Source of the DNA: Stenotrophomonas humi
GTDB lineage: Bacteria > Pseudomonadota > Gammaproteobacteria > Xanthomonadales > Xanthomonadaceae
Assembly (NCBI RefSeq): GCF_001431415.1
Contig: NZ_LDJI01000013.1
Location: 124,001 to 188,000, forward strand
Direction: 5' to 3'
Length of the DNA stretch: 64,000 nucleotides
The notes under the pieces were generated by a model that was given only the letters and a program-made list of their open reading frames with translations, was not told the origin of the DNA and searched no databases. Of this stretch, positions 37,141 through 46,567 are shown in pieces (the first letter of the stretch is position 1; every line of letters begins with the position of its first letter). The position numbers and the translations under genes are program-made.

Positions 37141-37574
37141 AGAAGATGTATCTCGGGCTGGCATTGCTGGTCGCCTTGGCCGGTTGCAAGCAACCGGTGC
37201 CTGAAGCGGTGACCTCGTCCGGCGTCGACGCGCCGGCAGCGGTCGTGCCGGCGGAGGATTTCCCGGCAACGCTGCAGGCTTCGGGTACCGAGCCGTTCTG
37301 GGGTGTGCGTGCAGAAGGCGGCAAGCTGTCGTACACGACGCCGGAAACCATGGACACACCGCGTACGTTTGAAGGCAAGCGCGAGTTGCAGGGCGGCGCA
37401 CTGATCGTGCATGGCGGTGAGGGCGATGGCGCATTCAAGCTGACCATCAAACGCGGCGAATGCTCTGATGGCATGTCCGACCTGCGCCATCCGTTCAGCG
37501 CCGACTTCGTGCTGGGCAAGGACACCTTCAAGGGCTGCGCCCGGGATCTGGCGGTGCCAGTGGAAGCGCCCTGA
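37137..37574 (+). CDS. small lipoprotein, COG3650-like
   Basis: 145 residues from the ATG at 37137 with CAGGAG upstream. Signal peptide with lipobox LAGC (about 14-17). The mature domain starts after a Pro/Ala spacer: FPATLQASGTEPFWGVRAEGG, then SYTTPE and GECSDGMSDLRHPFSADFVLG, and a late Cys (KGCARDL). The GTEPFWG...C.DGMSD pattern matches a family of small exported proteins of unknown function (COG3650 type). The two mature Cys probably form a disulfide. It is translationally coupled to the upstream exported protein and ended by a strong terminator. Confidence 0.75.
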   Translation: MKKMYLGLALLVALAGCKQPVPEAVTSSGVDAPAAVVPAEDFPATLQASGTEPFWGVRAEGGKLSYTTPETMDTPRTFEGKRELQGGALIVHGGEGDGAFKLTIKRGECSDGMSDLRHPFSADFVLGKDTFKGCARDLAVPVEAP

Positions 37575-37633
37575 TTGAAGCTTTCACCGCTCGGGCGTGT
37601 TCGCCCGATGGGCGGATGAAGGTGCGGGAAAAA

Positions 37634-37675
37634 CAACGAAGGCCGGGAGGCAATCCCGGCCTTTGTTGTTTTTTG
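37634..37675 (+). terminator. rho-independent terminator
   Basis: 15-bp stem (one G-T pair) 37634-37648 with 37654-37668, loop GGCAA, then a T-rich tail including six T. It lies between the lipoprotein gene and the convergent lpxH. Confidence 0.9.
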
Positions 37676-37746
37676 GAATGGTACCGGCTGGGCAACTCTT
37701 CCAGCCCAAGGCGAGCCTGCGTTTGGCCGCGCTGCGCGGGCTGTTC

Positions 37747-38490
37747 TCAGCCCTGCAACGCTTCCAGGCGGAAGCCATCGGCATCCACGCGCAGTACCGA
37801 GCCCTGTTCGTACCAGTCGCCCAGCACGATGCGGGTGCAGCTGTGCGCGTCGACCTGCACGGTGTGGATCGCGGGGCGGTGGGTGTGGCCGTGGATCATC
37901 GTTTCCACGCCGTAACGCTGGAACGTGGAAGCCACTTCATCCGGCGCCACGTCGGTGACGGTCTCGAACTGTCCGCGATCGTCCTGCTTCATTTCCGACT
38001 GACGCGCCTGGCTGGCGGCGCGTGCCTTCTGCGCGAAGGCGATACGCGCTTCCAGCGGCTGCGACAGGAACTGGGCGATGAAGGCCGGGTCGCGGGTCTG
38101 TGCACGGAACGCCTGATAGGCCACATCGTCGGTGCACAGCAGGTCACCGTGTTGCAGCATCACCGGCTTGCCATACAGCTCGATCACCGCCGGGTCGGGC
38201 AGGATGCGCATGCCGGCTCGCGCGGCGTAATCGTTGCCCACCAGGAAGTCGCGGTTGCCGCGGATGAAGTACACCGGCACACCGGCGTCGTGCACGTCAC
38301 GCAGGGCGCTGGCGACCGCATCGGCGGCACTGGAGGGGGTGTCATCGCCGATCCAGGCTTCAAACAGATCGCCCAGGATATACAGCGCCTCGGCCTGCCG
38401 CGCTTCGTCGCGCAGGAAGTGGAGGAACAGCTCGGTGATGGCTGGACGGCTGGGGTCCAGATGCAGGTCGGAAATGAACAACGTGGTCAT
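37747..38490 (-). CDS. lpxH: UDP-2,3-diacylglucosamine diphosphatase LpxH
   Basis: 247 residues from the ATG at 38488-38490 ([11 protein letters not shown]), matching the E. coli start; an ATG three codons earlier is possible. Peripheral inner-membrane enzyme that cleaves UDP-2,3-diacylglucosamine to lipid X in lipid A synthesis. The metallophosphoesterase motifs are present: [29 protein letters not shown] and HGHTHRPA. It follows a PAP2 phosphatase gene and a glycosyltransferase gene on the same strand, 21 bases apart from the former, consistent with an envelope-lipid transcript. Confidence 0.95.
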   Translation of the reverse strand: MTTLFISDLHLDPSRPAITELFLHFLRDEARQAEALYILGDLFEAWIGDDTPSSAADAVASALRDVHDAGVPVYFIRGNRDFLVGNDYAARAGMRILPDPAVIELYGKPVMLQHGDLLCTDDVAYQAFRAQTRDPAFIAQFLSQPLEARIAFAQKARAASQARQSEMKQDDRGQFETVTDVAPDEVASTFQRYGVETMIHGHTHRPAIHTVQVDAHSCTRIVLGDWYEQGSVLRVDADGFRLEALQG

Positions 38491-38511
38491 GCCACGCATT
38501 GTAGGGCCAGA

Positions 38512-39051
38512 TCAGAGAGGCAGCGGCCACAGCTGCAGCGAGGCGGTGCCCAGCAGCAGGCCGATGCCGGTGGCGGCAAGCACATCGCTGGGGTAATGCA
38601 GGCCCAGCACCACCCGCGACATCGCCACGCCGGCGGTAAACGGCACCAGCAACGGTGCCAGCCACGGGTAGTAGGCCAGCGCCACCACGGTGAAGGACAC
38701 CGCGTGCAGCGTGTGGCCCGATGGAAAGCTGTATTCATCCAGTGGTGCGACCCAGGCACGGATGCGCAGGTCGGCCGCGAACGGGCGCGGGCGCCGGGTC
38801 CAGCGCTTGAGTGCCTTGTACAGCGTCAGCGCGACCACGCCGGTGGCGGCCATGTGCACCGACGCCTGCAGGCCGTCGAGGCCATCGGCGAGCACCAGCG
38901 CTCCCATCAACATGTACCAGAACACGCCATCCCCGAGCCGACTCAGGCTCGAGAACACGATGCGGATGCCACGGCGGCGGCCGTAGCGGTTTGCGCGACG
39001 GCACCAGCGGGCCTCGCGGGCCGCGATACCTTCAGGCGGCAGCAATGGCAT
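38512..39051 (-). CDS. PAP2-family membrane phosphatase
   Basis: 179 residues from the ATG at 39049-39051, which has CGGAGAC 7 bases upstream; an earlier ATG at 39078 lies deeper in the preceding gene. About five membrane spans. The three phosphatase motifs are present: KRWTRRPRPF, PSGHTLHAVS and RVVLGLHYPSDVLA, with the two catalytic His. Likely dephosphorylates a lipid phosphate such as phosphatidic acid, PGP or undecaprenyl diphosphate. The start overlaps the glycosyltransferase gene by 20 bases, so they are co-transcribed. Confidence 0.9.
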   Translation of the reverse strand: MPLLPPEGIAAREARWCRRANRYGRRRGIRIVFSSLSRLGDGVFWYMLMGALVLADGLDGLQASVHMAATGVVALTLYKALKRWTRRPRPFAADLRIRAWVAPLDEYSFPSGHTLHAVSFTVVALAYYPWLAPLLVPFTAGVAMSRVVLGLHYPSDVLAATGIGLLLGTASLQLWPLPL

Positions 39052-40168
39052 GGGGGCGTCTCCGGGTGGCCAGTTCATCCAGCAACGCCTCGAACTCGGC
39101 TACGACCTGCTCCGGATGCAGACGCTGCATGGCCCGGCTGGCGTTGGCGCCGAGTGTGGCGCGCATTTCATCGTCGCCCGCCAGCTGCACCGCGGCAGCG
39201 ATGAAGTTGTCGTCGTTTTCCACTGAAACTCCGCTGTGTCCGCTGCGCAGGTGTTCGCGCGCTGCGCCGTAGTTGAAGGCCACCGTCGCCAAGCCGCTGG
39301 CCATGGATTCCAGCGTGACGTTGCCAAAGGTCTCGCTAAGGCTGGGGAACAGGAACAGGTCACCGCTGGCGAAATGACGGGCGAGCGCTTCGCCGCGCTG
39401 GATGCCGCAGAAGATGAAGTCCGGGTTTTCGTATGCCAGTTTCTCGCGCAACGGGCCATCTCCGACCCAGACGAAGCGCGCCTTGGGGCGTATCTGCTGG
39501 ATGCGGCGGAAGGCCTTCACGGCCAGGCCAAGATTCTTTTCCGCCGCGACGCGTCCGACATGCATCACCACCAGTCCGGCGCCTTCGATGCCCCATTCCG
39601 CGCGCAGGGCGGGGTCGCGACGGCACGGGTCGAACTGGGTGGCATCCACCGCCCGCGCCAGCTGCCGCGCGTGGGAAAAGCCGTTGTCCTGCAGGAACTG
39701 GCGCAGCTCGTAGGTCGGCACCAGGGTGGCATCGGCCTGGTTGTGGAAGCGCCGCATCCAGCCTAGTGCGGCGGCCTGCAACCACGCCGCGCCGTAATCG
39801 GGCAGGTACTCGTCAAAGCGCGTATGCAGGCCTGATGCCACCGGAATGCCGAGCCGACGTGCGCTGCGCATCGCCGACCAGCCCAGCGGGCCCTCGGTGG
39901 CGATGTAGATGGCATCGGGGCGGCGTTGCTGCCAGTGGCGCGTGAGCAACTGCGGTGCCGGCAGGCCGAAGCGCAGGCCCGGATAGCGGGGCAGGGCGGC
40001 GCCGCGTACCAGCACTTCGTGCGCGGCGGCGGTGTCCTGCGCCTGGCGTGGCCGTACCAGGTCCACCTCATGCCCGCGTCGGCGCAATCCTTGTTCCAGG
40101 CTCTGCACGGTCAAGGCAACGCCATTGACCTCCGGTGGATAGGTCTCGGTGACGATGGCGTAGCGCAT
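39032..40168 (-). CDS. GT4-family glycosyltransferase
   Basis: 378 residues from the ATG at 40166-40168, preceded by GGGAGGCT. N-terminal acceptor domain with ETYPPEVNGVALTVQSLEQGL (about 7-27), typical of the lipid mannosyl/glucosyltransferase branch of family 4. C-terminal donor domain with VMHVGRVAAEKNLGLAV, FVWVGDGPLR and the acidic motif SLSETFGNVTLE (about 300). Close relatives move GDP-mannose or UDP-glucose to phosphatidylinositol or diacylglycerol. With the PAP2 gene downstream, a glycolipid product is plausible. The donor cannot be fixed from sequence. Confidence 0.88.
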   Translation of the reverse strand: MRYAIVTETYPPEVNGVALTVQSLEQGLRRRGHEVDLVRPRQAQDTAAAHEVLVRGAALPRYPGLRFGLPAPQLLTRHWQQRRPDAIYIATEGPLGWSAMRSARRLGIPVASGLHTRFDEYLPDYGAAWLQAAALGWMRRFHNQADATLVPTYELRQFLQDNGFSHARQLARAVDATQFDPCRRDPALRAEWGIEGAGLVVMHVGRVAAEKNLGLAVKAFRRIQQIRPKARFVWVGDGPLREKLAYENPDFIFCGIQRGEALARHFASGDLFLFPSLSETFGNVTLESMASGLATVAFNYGAAREHLRSGHSGVSVENDDNFIAAAVQLAGDDEMRATLGANASRAMQRLHPEQVVAEFEALLDELATRRRPHAIAAA

Positions 40169-40395
40169 GGCAGCCTCCCGGTTTTCCGGCAGGATGCGGG
40201 CGCGTCGTGGCGGCAGCATGTCGGGAATGTTCCGGTTGCATGACAGACCGGAAAGCACCGGATAACGCTTGGCCGGTCAGCATCCGTCGCCCGGGCAGAC
40301 GAGGCGGATCCGGGGCCACTGCTTCGTGTATACCGGGAATCCCATCCCCGGCCACTGCTCCGGCCGGGTAGCAACGACGTCGGAACGGCTATGCG

Positions 40396-41922
40396 TCAGG
40401 CCACGAACGGCCGGAAGCTGATGCCCAGGCCGGTCATGTTTTCCGCTTCGCCAACCAGGTCGGCGCGCAGCAATGGGCGGGCGTCGATGAAGTCCTTGGA
40501 GAGCACCAGCGACAGCGTGTTGCCGTCGACAGCCAGCTCCAGCGTCGGGATCGGGTCTGATTCGTGCGCGCGGTGCATCAGCACCGCCAGTCGCAACAGC
40601 GCGGCGGTGCGTTTGGCCGGCAGCAGCAGGCGGTCCGGCAGTGCTTCGAAGGCACTCTTGGGGACGCCGCGACGATGTGTGCGGATCAACGCCGCCAGCA
40701 TCTGCTGTTCCTGTCGCGAGAAGCCAGCGATATCCGAATGCTCGATCACGTAGCTGCCGTGGGTGTGATACCCGCTGTGGGCGATCATCAGCCCCAGTTC
40801 GTGCAGGCGTGCTGCCCAGCCGAGCATGCGGGCGTCATCCGAATCCAGTTTCCAGATGTCGGCCACCTGCTCGAACAGACGTTGCGCGGTGGCTTCCACG
40901 CGCTCGGCCTGGACCGCATCGATGCCATAGCGCAGGGTGAGCGCGGCAACCGATTCATCGCGCAGATCGTTGTCGCTGGCGCGGCCCATGATGTCGTAGA
41001 GGATGCCCTCACGCATCGCGGCCTTGCTGACCAGCAGTTTCTGCAAGCCCAGTGCCTGGAATGCGGCCTCCAGTACCAGCACGCCACCGGCGATGATCGG
41101 GCGACGCTCGTTGGACAGCGTGGGCAGAGTGATGTCGTCGATGTGCTTGGCGCGCAGCAGCTCTTCGCGCAGCTGTGGCAGTGCCTCTGCGGTGATCGCG
41201 CCCTTGCTCAGCTTCATCGCCGCGCAGATTTCGCTGATCGCCTTGTGCGTACCGGATGAACCCAGCGCTTCCTGCCAGCCCAGCGCCTTGTACTTGTTGG
41301 CGAAAGGCTGGAACTCGGCGCCGATCTCGGTCAGTGCATCCTTCCAGCGCTTCTTGCTCAGCTTGCCGCCGGGGAAGAAACGCCGCGTGCTGGCGATGCA
41401 GCCGGCCTGCAGGCTTTCGCGTTCCAGCGTCTGCATGCCCTGGCCGATGATGAATTCAGTGGAGCCGCCGCCGATGTCGATCACCAGTCGGCGTTGGCCC
41501 GGCTTGGGCGGCTGCGCGTGGGCAACGCCGAGATAGATCAGACGGGCCTCTTCGCGGCCACTGACCACTTCGATGGCGTGGCCCAGCGCGGTTTCGGCCG
41601 GCATCAGGAACGACAGCGGAGAGCGCAGCTGGCGCACGGTGTTGGTGGCCAAGGCACGCACGCGATACGGCGGGATGTTGCGGATGCGCTGGCCGAAACG
41701 GGCCAGGCATTCGAGCGCGCGCTGGCGGGCCTCCGGCGACAGGCCGCCCTTGCCATCCAGGCCATCGGCCATGCGCACGGTCTCGCGCAGACGGTCGACC
41801 ACTCGCAACTGCCCGAGCAGATAGCGCGCGATGACCATGTGGAAGCTGTTGGAACCCAGATCGATGGCGGCAAGCAGGTCGCCGTCCTGCAGGGGCGGTG
41901 GGGTCATTGAGGACTGGGGCAT
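40396..41922 (-). CDS. ppx: exopolyphosphatase (Ppx/GppA family)
   Basis: 508 residues from the ATG at 41920-41922; an ATG at 41905-41907 is an alternative. Actin-like ATPase-fold domains: AAIDLGSNSFHMVIA (about 20-34), ATNTVRQLRS and VIDIGGGSTEFIIG. The C-terminal half is an HD-like helical region (AARLHELGLMIAHSGYH). Length agrees with E. coli Ppx (513). It degrades polyphosphate made by Ppk, encoded 344 bases upstream on the same strand. GppA activity on pppGpp cannot be excluded. Confidence 0.93.
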   Translation of the reverse strand: MPQSSMTPPPLQDGDLLAAIDLGSNSFHMVIARYLLGQLRVVDRLRETVRMADGLDGKGGLSPEARQRALECLARFGQRIRNIPPYRVRALATNTVRQLRSPLSFLMPAETALGHAIEVVSGREEARLIYLGVAHAQPPKPGQRRLVIDIGGGSTEFIIGQGMQTLERESLQAGCIASTRRFFPGGKLSKKRWKDALTEIGAEFQPFANKYKALGWQEALGSSGTHKAISEICAAMKLSKGAITAEALPQLREELLRAKHIDDITLPTLSNERRPIIAGGVLVLEAAFQALGLQKLLVSKAAMREGILYDIMGRASDNDLRDESVAALTLRYGIDAVQAERVEATAQRLFEQVADIWKLDSDDARMLGWAARLHELGLMIAHSGYHTHGSYVIEHSDIAGFSRQEQQMLAALIRTHRRGVPKSAFEALPDRLLLPAKRTAALLRLAVLMHRAHESDPIPTLELAVDGNTLSLVLSKDFIDARPLLRADLVGEAENMTGLGISFRPFVA

Positions 41923-42265
41923 GGCGGAATGGTACTGGCAGGAGTACGTGAAGGGACAGTAGCGAGTGCAACGGAATGAGGCGTGAGGAGCGGCAGTGGC
42001 CACGGCAACCGCGCCGTTGTTTCAGCTCCGTTGGCGCATTGCCGCAGCTTCGGGGGTGTTCACCGGATGGCACGCCTATGGCGTGCCGTCGATCTGCCTA
42101 GCCTCTGCGAGGTGAAAGGGGGCGGTGCTTGCATGGCCCGCCCTGCGGTTTCCTCAGGCGGGCCCATTCGCATGGCGCGAGCGGGAAAGGCGGCAGGAGT
42201 GGGGATGCGGCGTCGCTCACGCCTCACCCTTCTTCACTCACTCCTGCCTTTTCTCACTGCTGCTT
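41923..42265. other. ppk-ppx intergenic region with a palindrome
   Basis: 343 bp without a gene. A perfect 8-bp palindrome at 42069-42087 (GGCACGCC, TAT, GGCGTGCC) lies near the middle. The words GGCGTGAG near 41970 and CTCACGCC near 42223 are complementary. No promoter could be fixed. Confidence 0.5.
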
Positions 42266-44347
42266 TCACAATCCTTCGAGCAACGTCTGCTGGGCCGAAT
42301 GCGGGGGCTGGCCCGGGGCCGGCTCGCATTGGCGATAGCGGCCGTCGGCCTGCAGCTCCCAGGCATTGAGGTTGTCGTCCAGGTAGTTCTGCAGCACGTC
42401 GCGGTAGATGCGTCGGGCCAGGTCGTTGTCCAGGATCGGGAAGCAGGTTTCCACCCGGCGCAGCAGGTTGCGTTCCAGCCAGTCGGCGCTGGCACAGTAC
42501 AGTTCCGGCGCACCGTTGTTGCCGAACCAATAGACGCGGCTGTGCTCCAGGAAGCGACCGACGATGGAGCGCACGCGGATGTTGTCCGAGACGCCTTCCA
42601 CGCCCGGGCGCAGGGTGCAGGCGCCGCGCACGATCAAATCGATCTGCACGCCGGCCTGCGAGGCCGCATAGAGCGCGCGGATCACCTGCGCCTCGTTGAG
42701 GGCGTTCATCTTGGCGATGATGCGGCCCGGCTTGCCGGCGAGTGCCAGTTTGGTCTCGCGCTCGATGCGCTTGATCAGGCCCGGATGCAGAGTGAAAGGT
42801 GACTGCAGCAGGCACTTGAGCTTCATCTTCGGCGCCAGCCCGGACAGCTGCTGGAACAGCAGATGCACATCGTTGCCGATGTCGGCATCGGCGGTGATCA
42901 GGCTCAGGTCGGTATAGGCGCGCGCGGTGCCGCTGTGATAATTGCCGGTGCCCAGATGCACATAGCGACGCAGCTTGCGGCCCTCGCGGCGCACGATCAG
43001 CAGCATCTTGGCGTGGGTTTTGAAACCGACCACGCCATAGACCACCTGCACGCCGGCATCCTGCAGGCGGTCGGCCAGGCCGAGGTTCGCTTCTTCGTCA
43101 AAACGCGCGCGCAGCTCGACCACCACGGTCACGTCCTTGCCGTTGCGTGCGGCCAGGATCAGCGCCTCCACAATTCCGGAGTCCTTGCCGGTGCGATACA
43201 GGGTCTGCTTGATCGCCAGTACGTTCGGGTCAACCGCCGCTTCACGGATCAGCTCCAGCACGGTGCTGAACGAGTCGAACGGGTGGTGCATCAGGATGTC
43301 GTTGCGCGCGGCCATCTCGAAGATGCCTTCGGGCGTCTTGAGCACGCGCGGCACCATCGGCGGGTACTTCAGGTCCGGCCGTTGCAGCAGGTCGTAGACC
43401 TGGATCACCCGGTTGAGATTGACCGGCCCGTTGATGCGATACGCGGCGTTCTCCGGCAGGCCGAAATTCTGCAGCAGCGTCTGCATGATCGGCTTGGGGC
43501 AGTCATGCGCGATTTCCAGCCGGACTGCCGGCCGGTAGCCGCGGTCGACCAGCTCATCACGCAGTGCCAGCGCCAGGTTCTCGACTTCTTCCTCGTCGAC
43601 CACCAGCTCGGAGTTGCGGGTGACACGGAACTGATACGCGCCCTGGACTTCCATGCCCGGGAACAGCTCGTCGACGAAGGTCGACAACACTGCCGACAGC
43701 AGCACGAAGTTCTGCGGGCCGCCCAGTGATTCGGGCAACTGGATGATGCGCGGCAACGAGCGCGGTGCGCGCACCAGCGCCAGATGGCCGGTGCGGCCGA
43801 AGGCGTCGGTGCCCTTGAGCACGACGACGATGTTCAGGGATTTGTTGAGGATCTTCGGGAATGGATGCGACGGGTCCAGTCCCAGGGGCGACAGCACCGG
43901 CATGATGTCGTTGCGGAAATAGGCTCGCAGCCAGCGGCGCTGGCGCGGTGTCCACGAGCGCTGCGCGAGGATGCCGACGCCTGCATCGGCCAGTGCCGGG
44001 CGAAGTACTTCGTTCCAGCAGCTGTACTGCTGGTCGACCAGCTCGGCCGCACGATCATGGATGGCGTTGAGAATCGCCTGCGGGCTCATGCCGTCCGGCG
44101 CTGGCGGCAGGCCGAACTCCTGCGCGTGGCGTACCGCGGCGGCGCGAATCTCGAAAAATTCGTCCAGATTGGTGCAGGAAATGCACAGGAAGCGCAGGCG
44201 CTCCAGCAGCGGCACCTGTTCGTCCATCGCCTGTGCCAGCACGCGGAAGTTGAAGTCCAGCTGTGACAGTTCCCGGTTGATGTACAGCGCCGGGTCCCGC
44301 AGTGGATCGGAAGCGATGGCAACGGGGGCAGGGGCGGGAGGGTTCAT
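42266..44347 (-). CDS. ppk1: polyphosphate kinase 1
   Basis: 693 residues. Reversibly polymerises the ATP gamma-phosphate into polyphosphate; membrane-associated. N domain YINRELSQLDFNFRVLAQA (about 22-40); catalytic domains with the autophosphorylated His in FKTHAKMLLIV and the second conserved His in HLGTGNYHSGTARAYTDL. Length is typical (688 in E. coli). The ATG overlaps the phoR stop by 4 bases, so it is translated with phoR and is under PhoB control by inference. Confidence 0.96.
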   Translation of the reverse strand: MNPPAPAPVAIASDPLRDPALYINRELSQLDFNFRVLAQAMDEQVPLLERLRFLCISCTNLDEFFEIRAAAVRHAQEFGLPPAPDGMSPQAILNAIHDRAAELVDQQYSCWNEVLRPALADAGVGILAQRSWTPRQRRWLRAYFRNDIMPVLSPLGLDPSHPFPKILNKSLNIVVVLKGTDAFGRTGHLALVRAPRSLPRIIQLPESLGGPQNFVLLSAVLSTFVDELFPGMEVQGAYQFRVTRNSELVVDEEEVENLALALRDELVDRGYRPAVRLEIAHDCPKPIMQTLLQNFGLPENAAYRINGPVNLNRVIQVYDLLQRPDLKYPPMVPRVLKTPEGIFEMAARNDILMHHPFDSFSTVLELIREAAVDPNVLAIKQTLYRTGKDSGIVEALILAARNGKDVTVVVELRARFDEEANLGLADRLQDAGVQVVYGVVGFKTHAKMLLIVRREGRKLRRYVHLGTGNYHSGTARAYTDLSLITADADIGNDVHLLFQQLSGLAPKMKLKCLLQSPFTLHPGLIKRIERETKLALAGKPGRIIAKMNALNEAQVIRALYAASQAGVQIDLIVRGACTLRPGVEGVSDNIRVRSIVGRFLEHSRVYWFGNNGAPELYCASADWLERNLLRRVETCFPILDNDLARRIYRDVLQNYLDDNLNAWELQADGRYRQCEPAPGQPPHSAQQTLLEGL

Positions 44348-45684
44348 GCCGGGAAGTCTTCCGTGGGGGCAGTCGTGGAGGTGGAACTACGCGGGCGTAC
44401 GTGTTCGGCGTCGAAGTGGCAGGCAAACGTGCTGCCCTTGCCCACTTCGCTGCGGATGTCCAGCCGCGCCTGGTGCAGGCCAAGGATGTGCTTGACGATG
44501 GACAAGCCCAGCCCGGTGCCGCCGCTTTCGCGCGAGCGGCTGCTGGACACGCGATAGAAGCGCTCGGTCAGACGCGGCAGGTGATTGGCGGGAATGCCGT
44601 AACCGGTGTCGGTCACCGACAGCACGGCGCCTTCGCCTTCACGGGTGAACGTGAGCGAGATGCGGCCGCCGGCCGGGGTATAGCGCACCGCGTTGGTCAG
44701 CAGGTTGGAGAACGCGCTGTGCAGCTCCTTGTTGGAGCCGGCCAGGTCCACGCCAGCCTTGTCTTCAACGGTGATGGTGTGGCGGCCCTGGCTGTGCGCC
44801 TCGGCTTCACGCCGCAGTGACGCGAGCATCGAGGTCATCGCCACGGTTTCCAGTTCGGTGTGCTGTTGTGATTCCAATCGCGACAAGGTGAGCAGGTCCT
44901 CGACCAGCTGTGCCATGCGTTGCGATTGCTTGCGCATTTCCGACAGCATCGGGCCGGTATCGGGGAAATCCTCCGGCTCCATCATGTCCAGGTAGCCATG
45001 CACCACGGTCAACGGCGTGCGCAGTTCGTGCGAGACATTGGCAACGAAGTCGCGGCGCACCTGTTCCAGATGCAGCAGCTTGGTGACGTCACGCGCCACC
45101 AGCAGCCAATGGTGATCGGAGTAGGGAATCAGCCGCAGGTGCAGGCGGATGCCGGGGTCAACCGGCGAATTCGCATCGAGGATGGGTTCGGCATTGCGGC
45201 CACCGGCCAGCCAGTGCGCCAGTGGCAGCGGCTGCAGCCGTTCAACCAGCGCGGCTTCCATGTCGGCCGGATGCTGCAGGCCGAGCAGGCTGGTGGCGGC
45301 CTCGTTGAACCACTGCACACGTTGCGTGTTGCGGTCCACCACCACCACTGCATCGGGCAGGGCGGCGGCCGCGGCGCGGTAGCTGCGCAGCATGTCGATC
45401 AGGCGTCGCTTGCGCGTACGCATTTCCTGCTGGTTGCGGTACAGCAGCCGGTCCAGTTCATTCCAGACACCGGTGCCTTCGGAGGTTTCCCAGCGTTGGC
45501 GTGCGGTGAGCCGCAGCAACACCTGCCGCAATCGCCAGTAGTGCCACGTGAGTACCGCCAGTGCCGTCACTGCCACCGCCAGCGCCGGATGTCCGATCAG
45601 CAACCCCACCAGTCCAGCCAACAGCAACAGCACGGCCACGGTGGCCAGTGTCTTCAACCAGGCGGATCGGAATTGACGGGGCAT
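44344..45684 (-). CDS. phoR: phosphate regulon sensor kinase PhoR
   Basis: 446 residues. Two close N-terminal hydrophobic segments (about 10-30 and 33-48) with almost no periplasmic part, as in PhoR, which senses through PstSCAB/PhoU. A PAS domain (about 105-200: AAALPDAVVVVDRNTQRVQWF), then His219 in FVANVSHELRTPL, N box LLTNAVRYTP, G1 DTGYGIP and G2 GGTGLGLSIV. It lies between phoB and ppk. Confidence 0.95.
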   Translation of the reverse strand: MPRQFRSAWLKTLATVAVLLLLAGLVGLLIGHPALAVAVTALAVLTWHYWRLRQVLLRLTARQRWETSEGTGVWNELDRLLYRNQQEMRTRKRRLIDMLRSYRAAAAALPDAVVVVDRNTQRVQWFNEAATSLLGLQHPADMEAALVERLQPLPLAHWLAGGRNAEPILDANSPVDPGIRLHLRLIPYSDHHWLLVARDVTKLLHLEQVRRDFVANVSHELRTPLTVVHGYLDMMEPEDFPDTGPMLSEMRKQSQRMAQLVEDLLTLSRLESQQHTELETVAMTSMLASLRREAEAHSQGRHTITVEDKAGVDLAGSNKELHSAFSNLLTNAVRYTPAGGRISLTFTREGEGAVLSVTDTGYGIPANHLPRLTERFYRVSSSRSRESGGTGLGLSIVKHILGLHQARLDIRSEVGKGSTFACHFDAEHVRPRSSTSTTAPTEDFPA

Positions 45685-45763
45685 TGCGCTCTCGGGGTAT
45701 TGCAGGTGGAACTGGCAGGAGGAACCCGGGTTATAGCATCAAGCAGGAAGCGAAGCTGGCCGG

Positions 45764-46453
45764 TCAGGTGGAAGCGGAGAAGCGATAGCCGGCACCGCGC
45801 ACGGTCTGCACCATGTCTTCGGCGGCAAACGGTTCCAGCGTTTTGCGCAGGCGACGGATGTGCACGTCGATCGTGCGTTCTTCCACATAGACGCTGCCGC
45901 CCCACACGTGGTCGAGCAACTGCGAGCGTGTATAGACCCGCTCCGGGTGCGTCATGAAGAAATGCAGCAGGCGGTATTCGGTCGGCCCGATCGGCACCGG
46001 CACGTCACCGGCGAACACGCGGTGCGCGGCGCCGTCGATGCGGATGCTGCCGACGGCAACGCTGCCGTCTTCGTCATCATCGCGGGTGCGGCGCATCACC
46101 GCGCGGATGCGCGCCAGCAGTTCACGCGCCGAGAACGGCTTGACCACATAGTCGTCGACGCCGGCTTCCAGGCCGCCGACACGATCATTCTCTTCGCCAC
46201 GGGCGGTGAGCATGATGATCGGCACATCGCGGGTCAGTGCCTCCTTGCGCCAGCGCCGGGCCAGTTCCAGGCCGCTGGTACCGGGCAGCATCCAGTCCAG
46301 CAGGATCATGTCCGGCACGCGGTCGGCAATGGCGGTCTGGGCCTCCAGTGCGTCGCCGGCATGCACCGGCTCGTACTCGCCCTTGCGCAGGGCGAACGCG
46401 ACCATGTCACGGATCGCGGGTTCGTCATCGACAATCAGGATGCGTTTCTGCAC
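45764..46453 (-). CDS. phoB: phosphate regulon response regulator PhoB
   Basis: 229 residues, GTG start at 46451-46453 (MQKRILIVDDEP). The receiver domain has D9/D10, phosphoacceptor D53 in LLDWMLPG and Lys in VVKPFSA. The winged helix (about 130-228) has IGPTEYRLLHFFMTHPERVY and ERTIDVHIRRLRKTLEP, close to PhoB. It activates genes with Pho boxes when phosphate is scarce. A candidate box lies about 60 bases upstream of its own start, suggesting autoactivation of phoB-phoR-ppk. Confidence 0.95.
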   Translation of the reverse strand: MQKRILIVDDEPAIRDMVAFALRKGEYEPVHAGDALEAQTAIADRVPDMILLDWMLPGTSGLELARRWRKEALTRDVPIIMLTARGEENDRVGGLEAGVDDYVVKPFSARELLARIRAVMRRTRDDDEDGSVAVGSIRIDGAAHRVFAGDVPVPIGPTEYRLLHFFMTHPERVYTRSQLLDHVWGGSVYVEERTIDVHIRRLRKTLEPFAAEDMVQTVRGAGYRFSAST

Positions 46454-46511
46454 GTCGTGGCTACCGTAAAGCCCATCAAGCGGGGGAATGCGCTCAGTAG
46501 ACTACGGTTTG

Positions 46512-46529
46512 ATGACCGGTTTGTGACAT
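46512..46529 (-). promoter_or_regulatory. candidate PhoB box upstream of phoB
   Basis: On the minus strand the site reads ATGTCAC-AAAC-CGGTCAT: two 7-base half-sites 11 bases apart with an A-rich centre, as in the Pho box (consensus CTGTCAT-A/T4-CTGTCAT). Confidence 0.7.
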
Positions 46530-46567
46530 CGGCTGAACATGGCCGTTGCCGGCCATGCAGGATGCGG

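Noticed and set aside
37597..39204. 535-codon plus-strand open frame
   Set aside because: Antisense to lpxH and the PAP2 gene, both with complete motifs.
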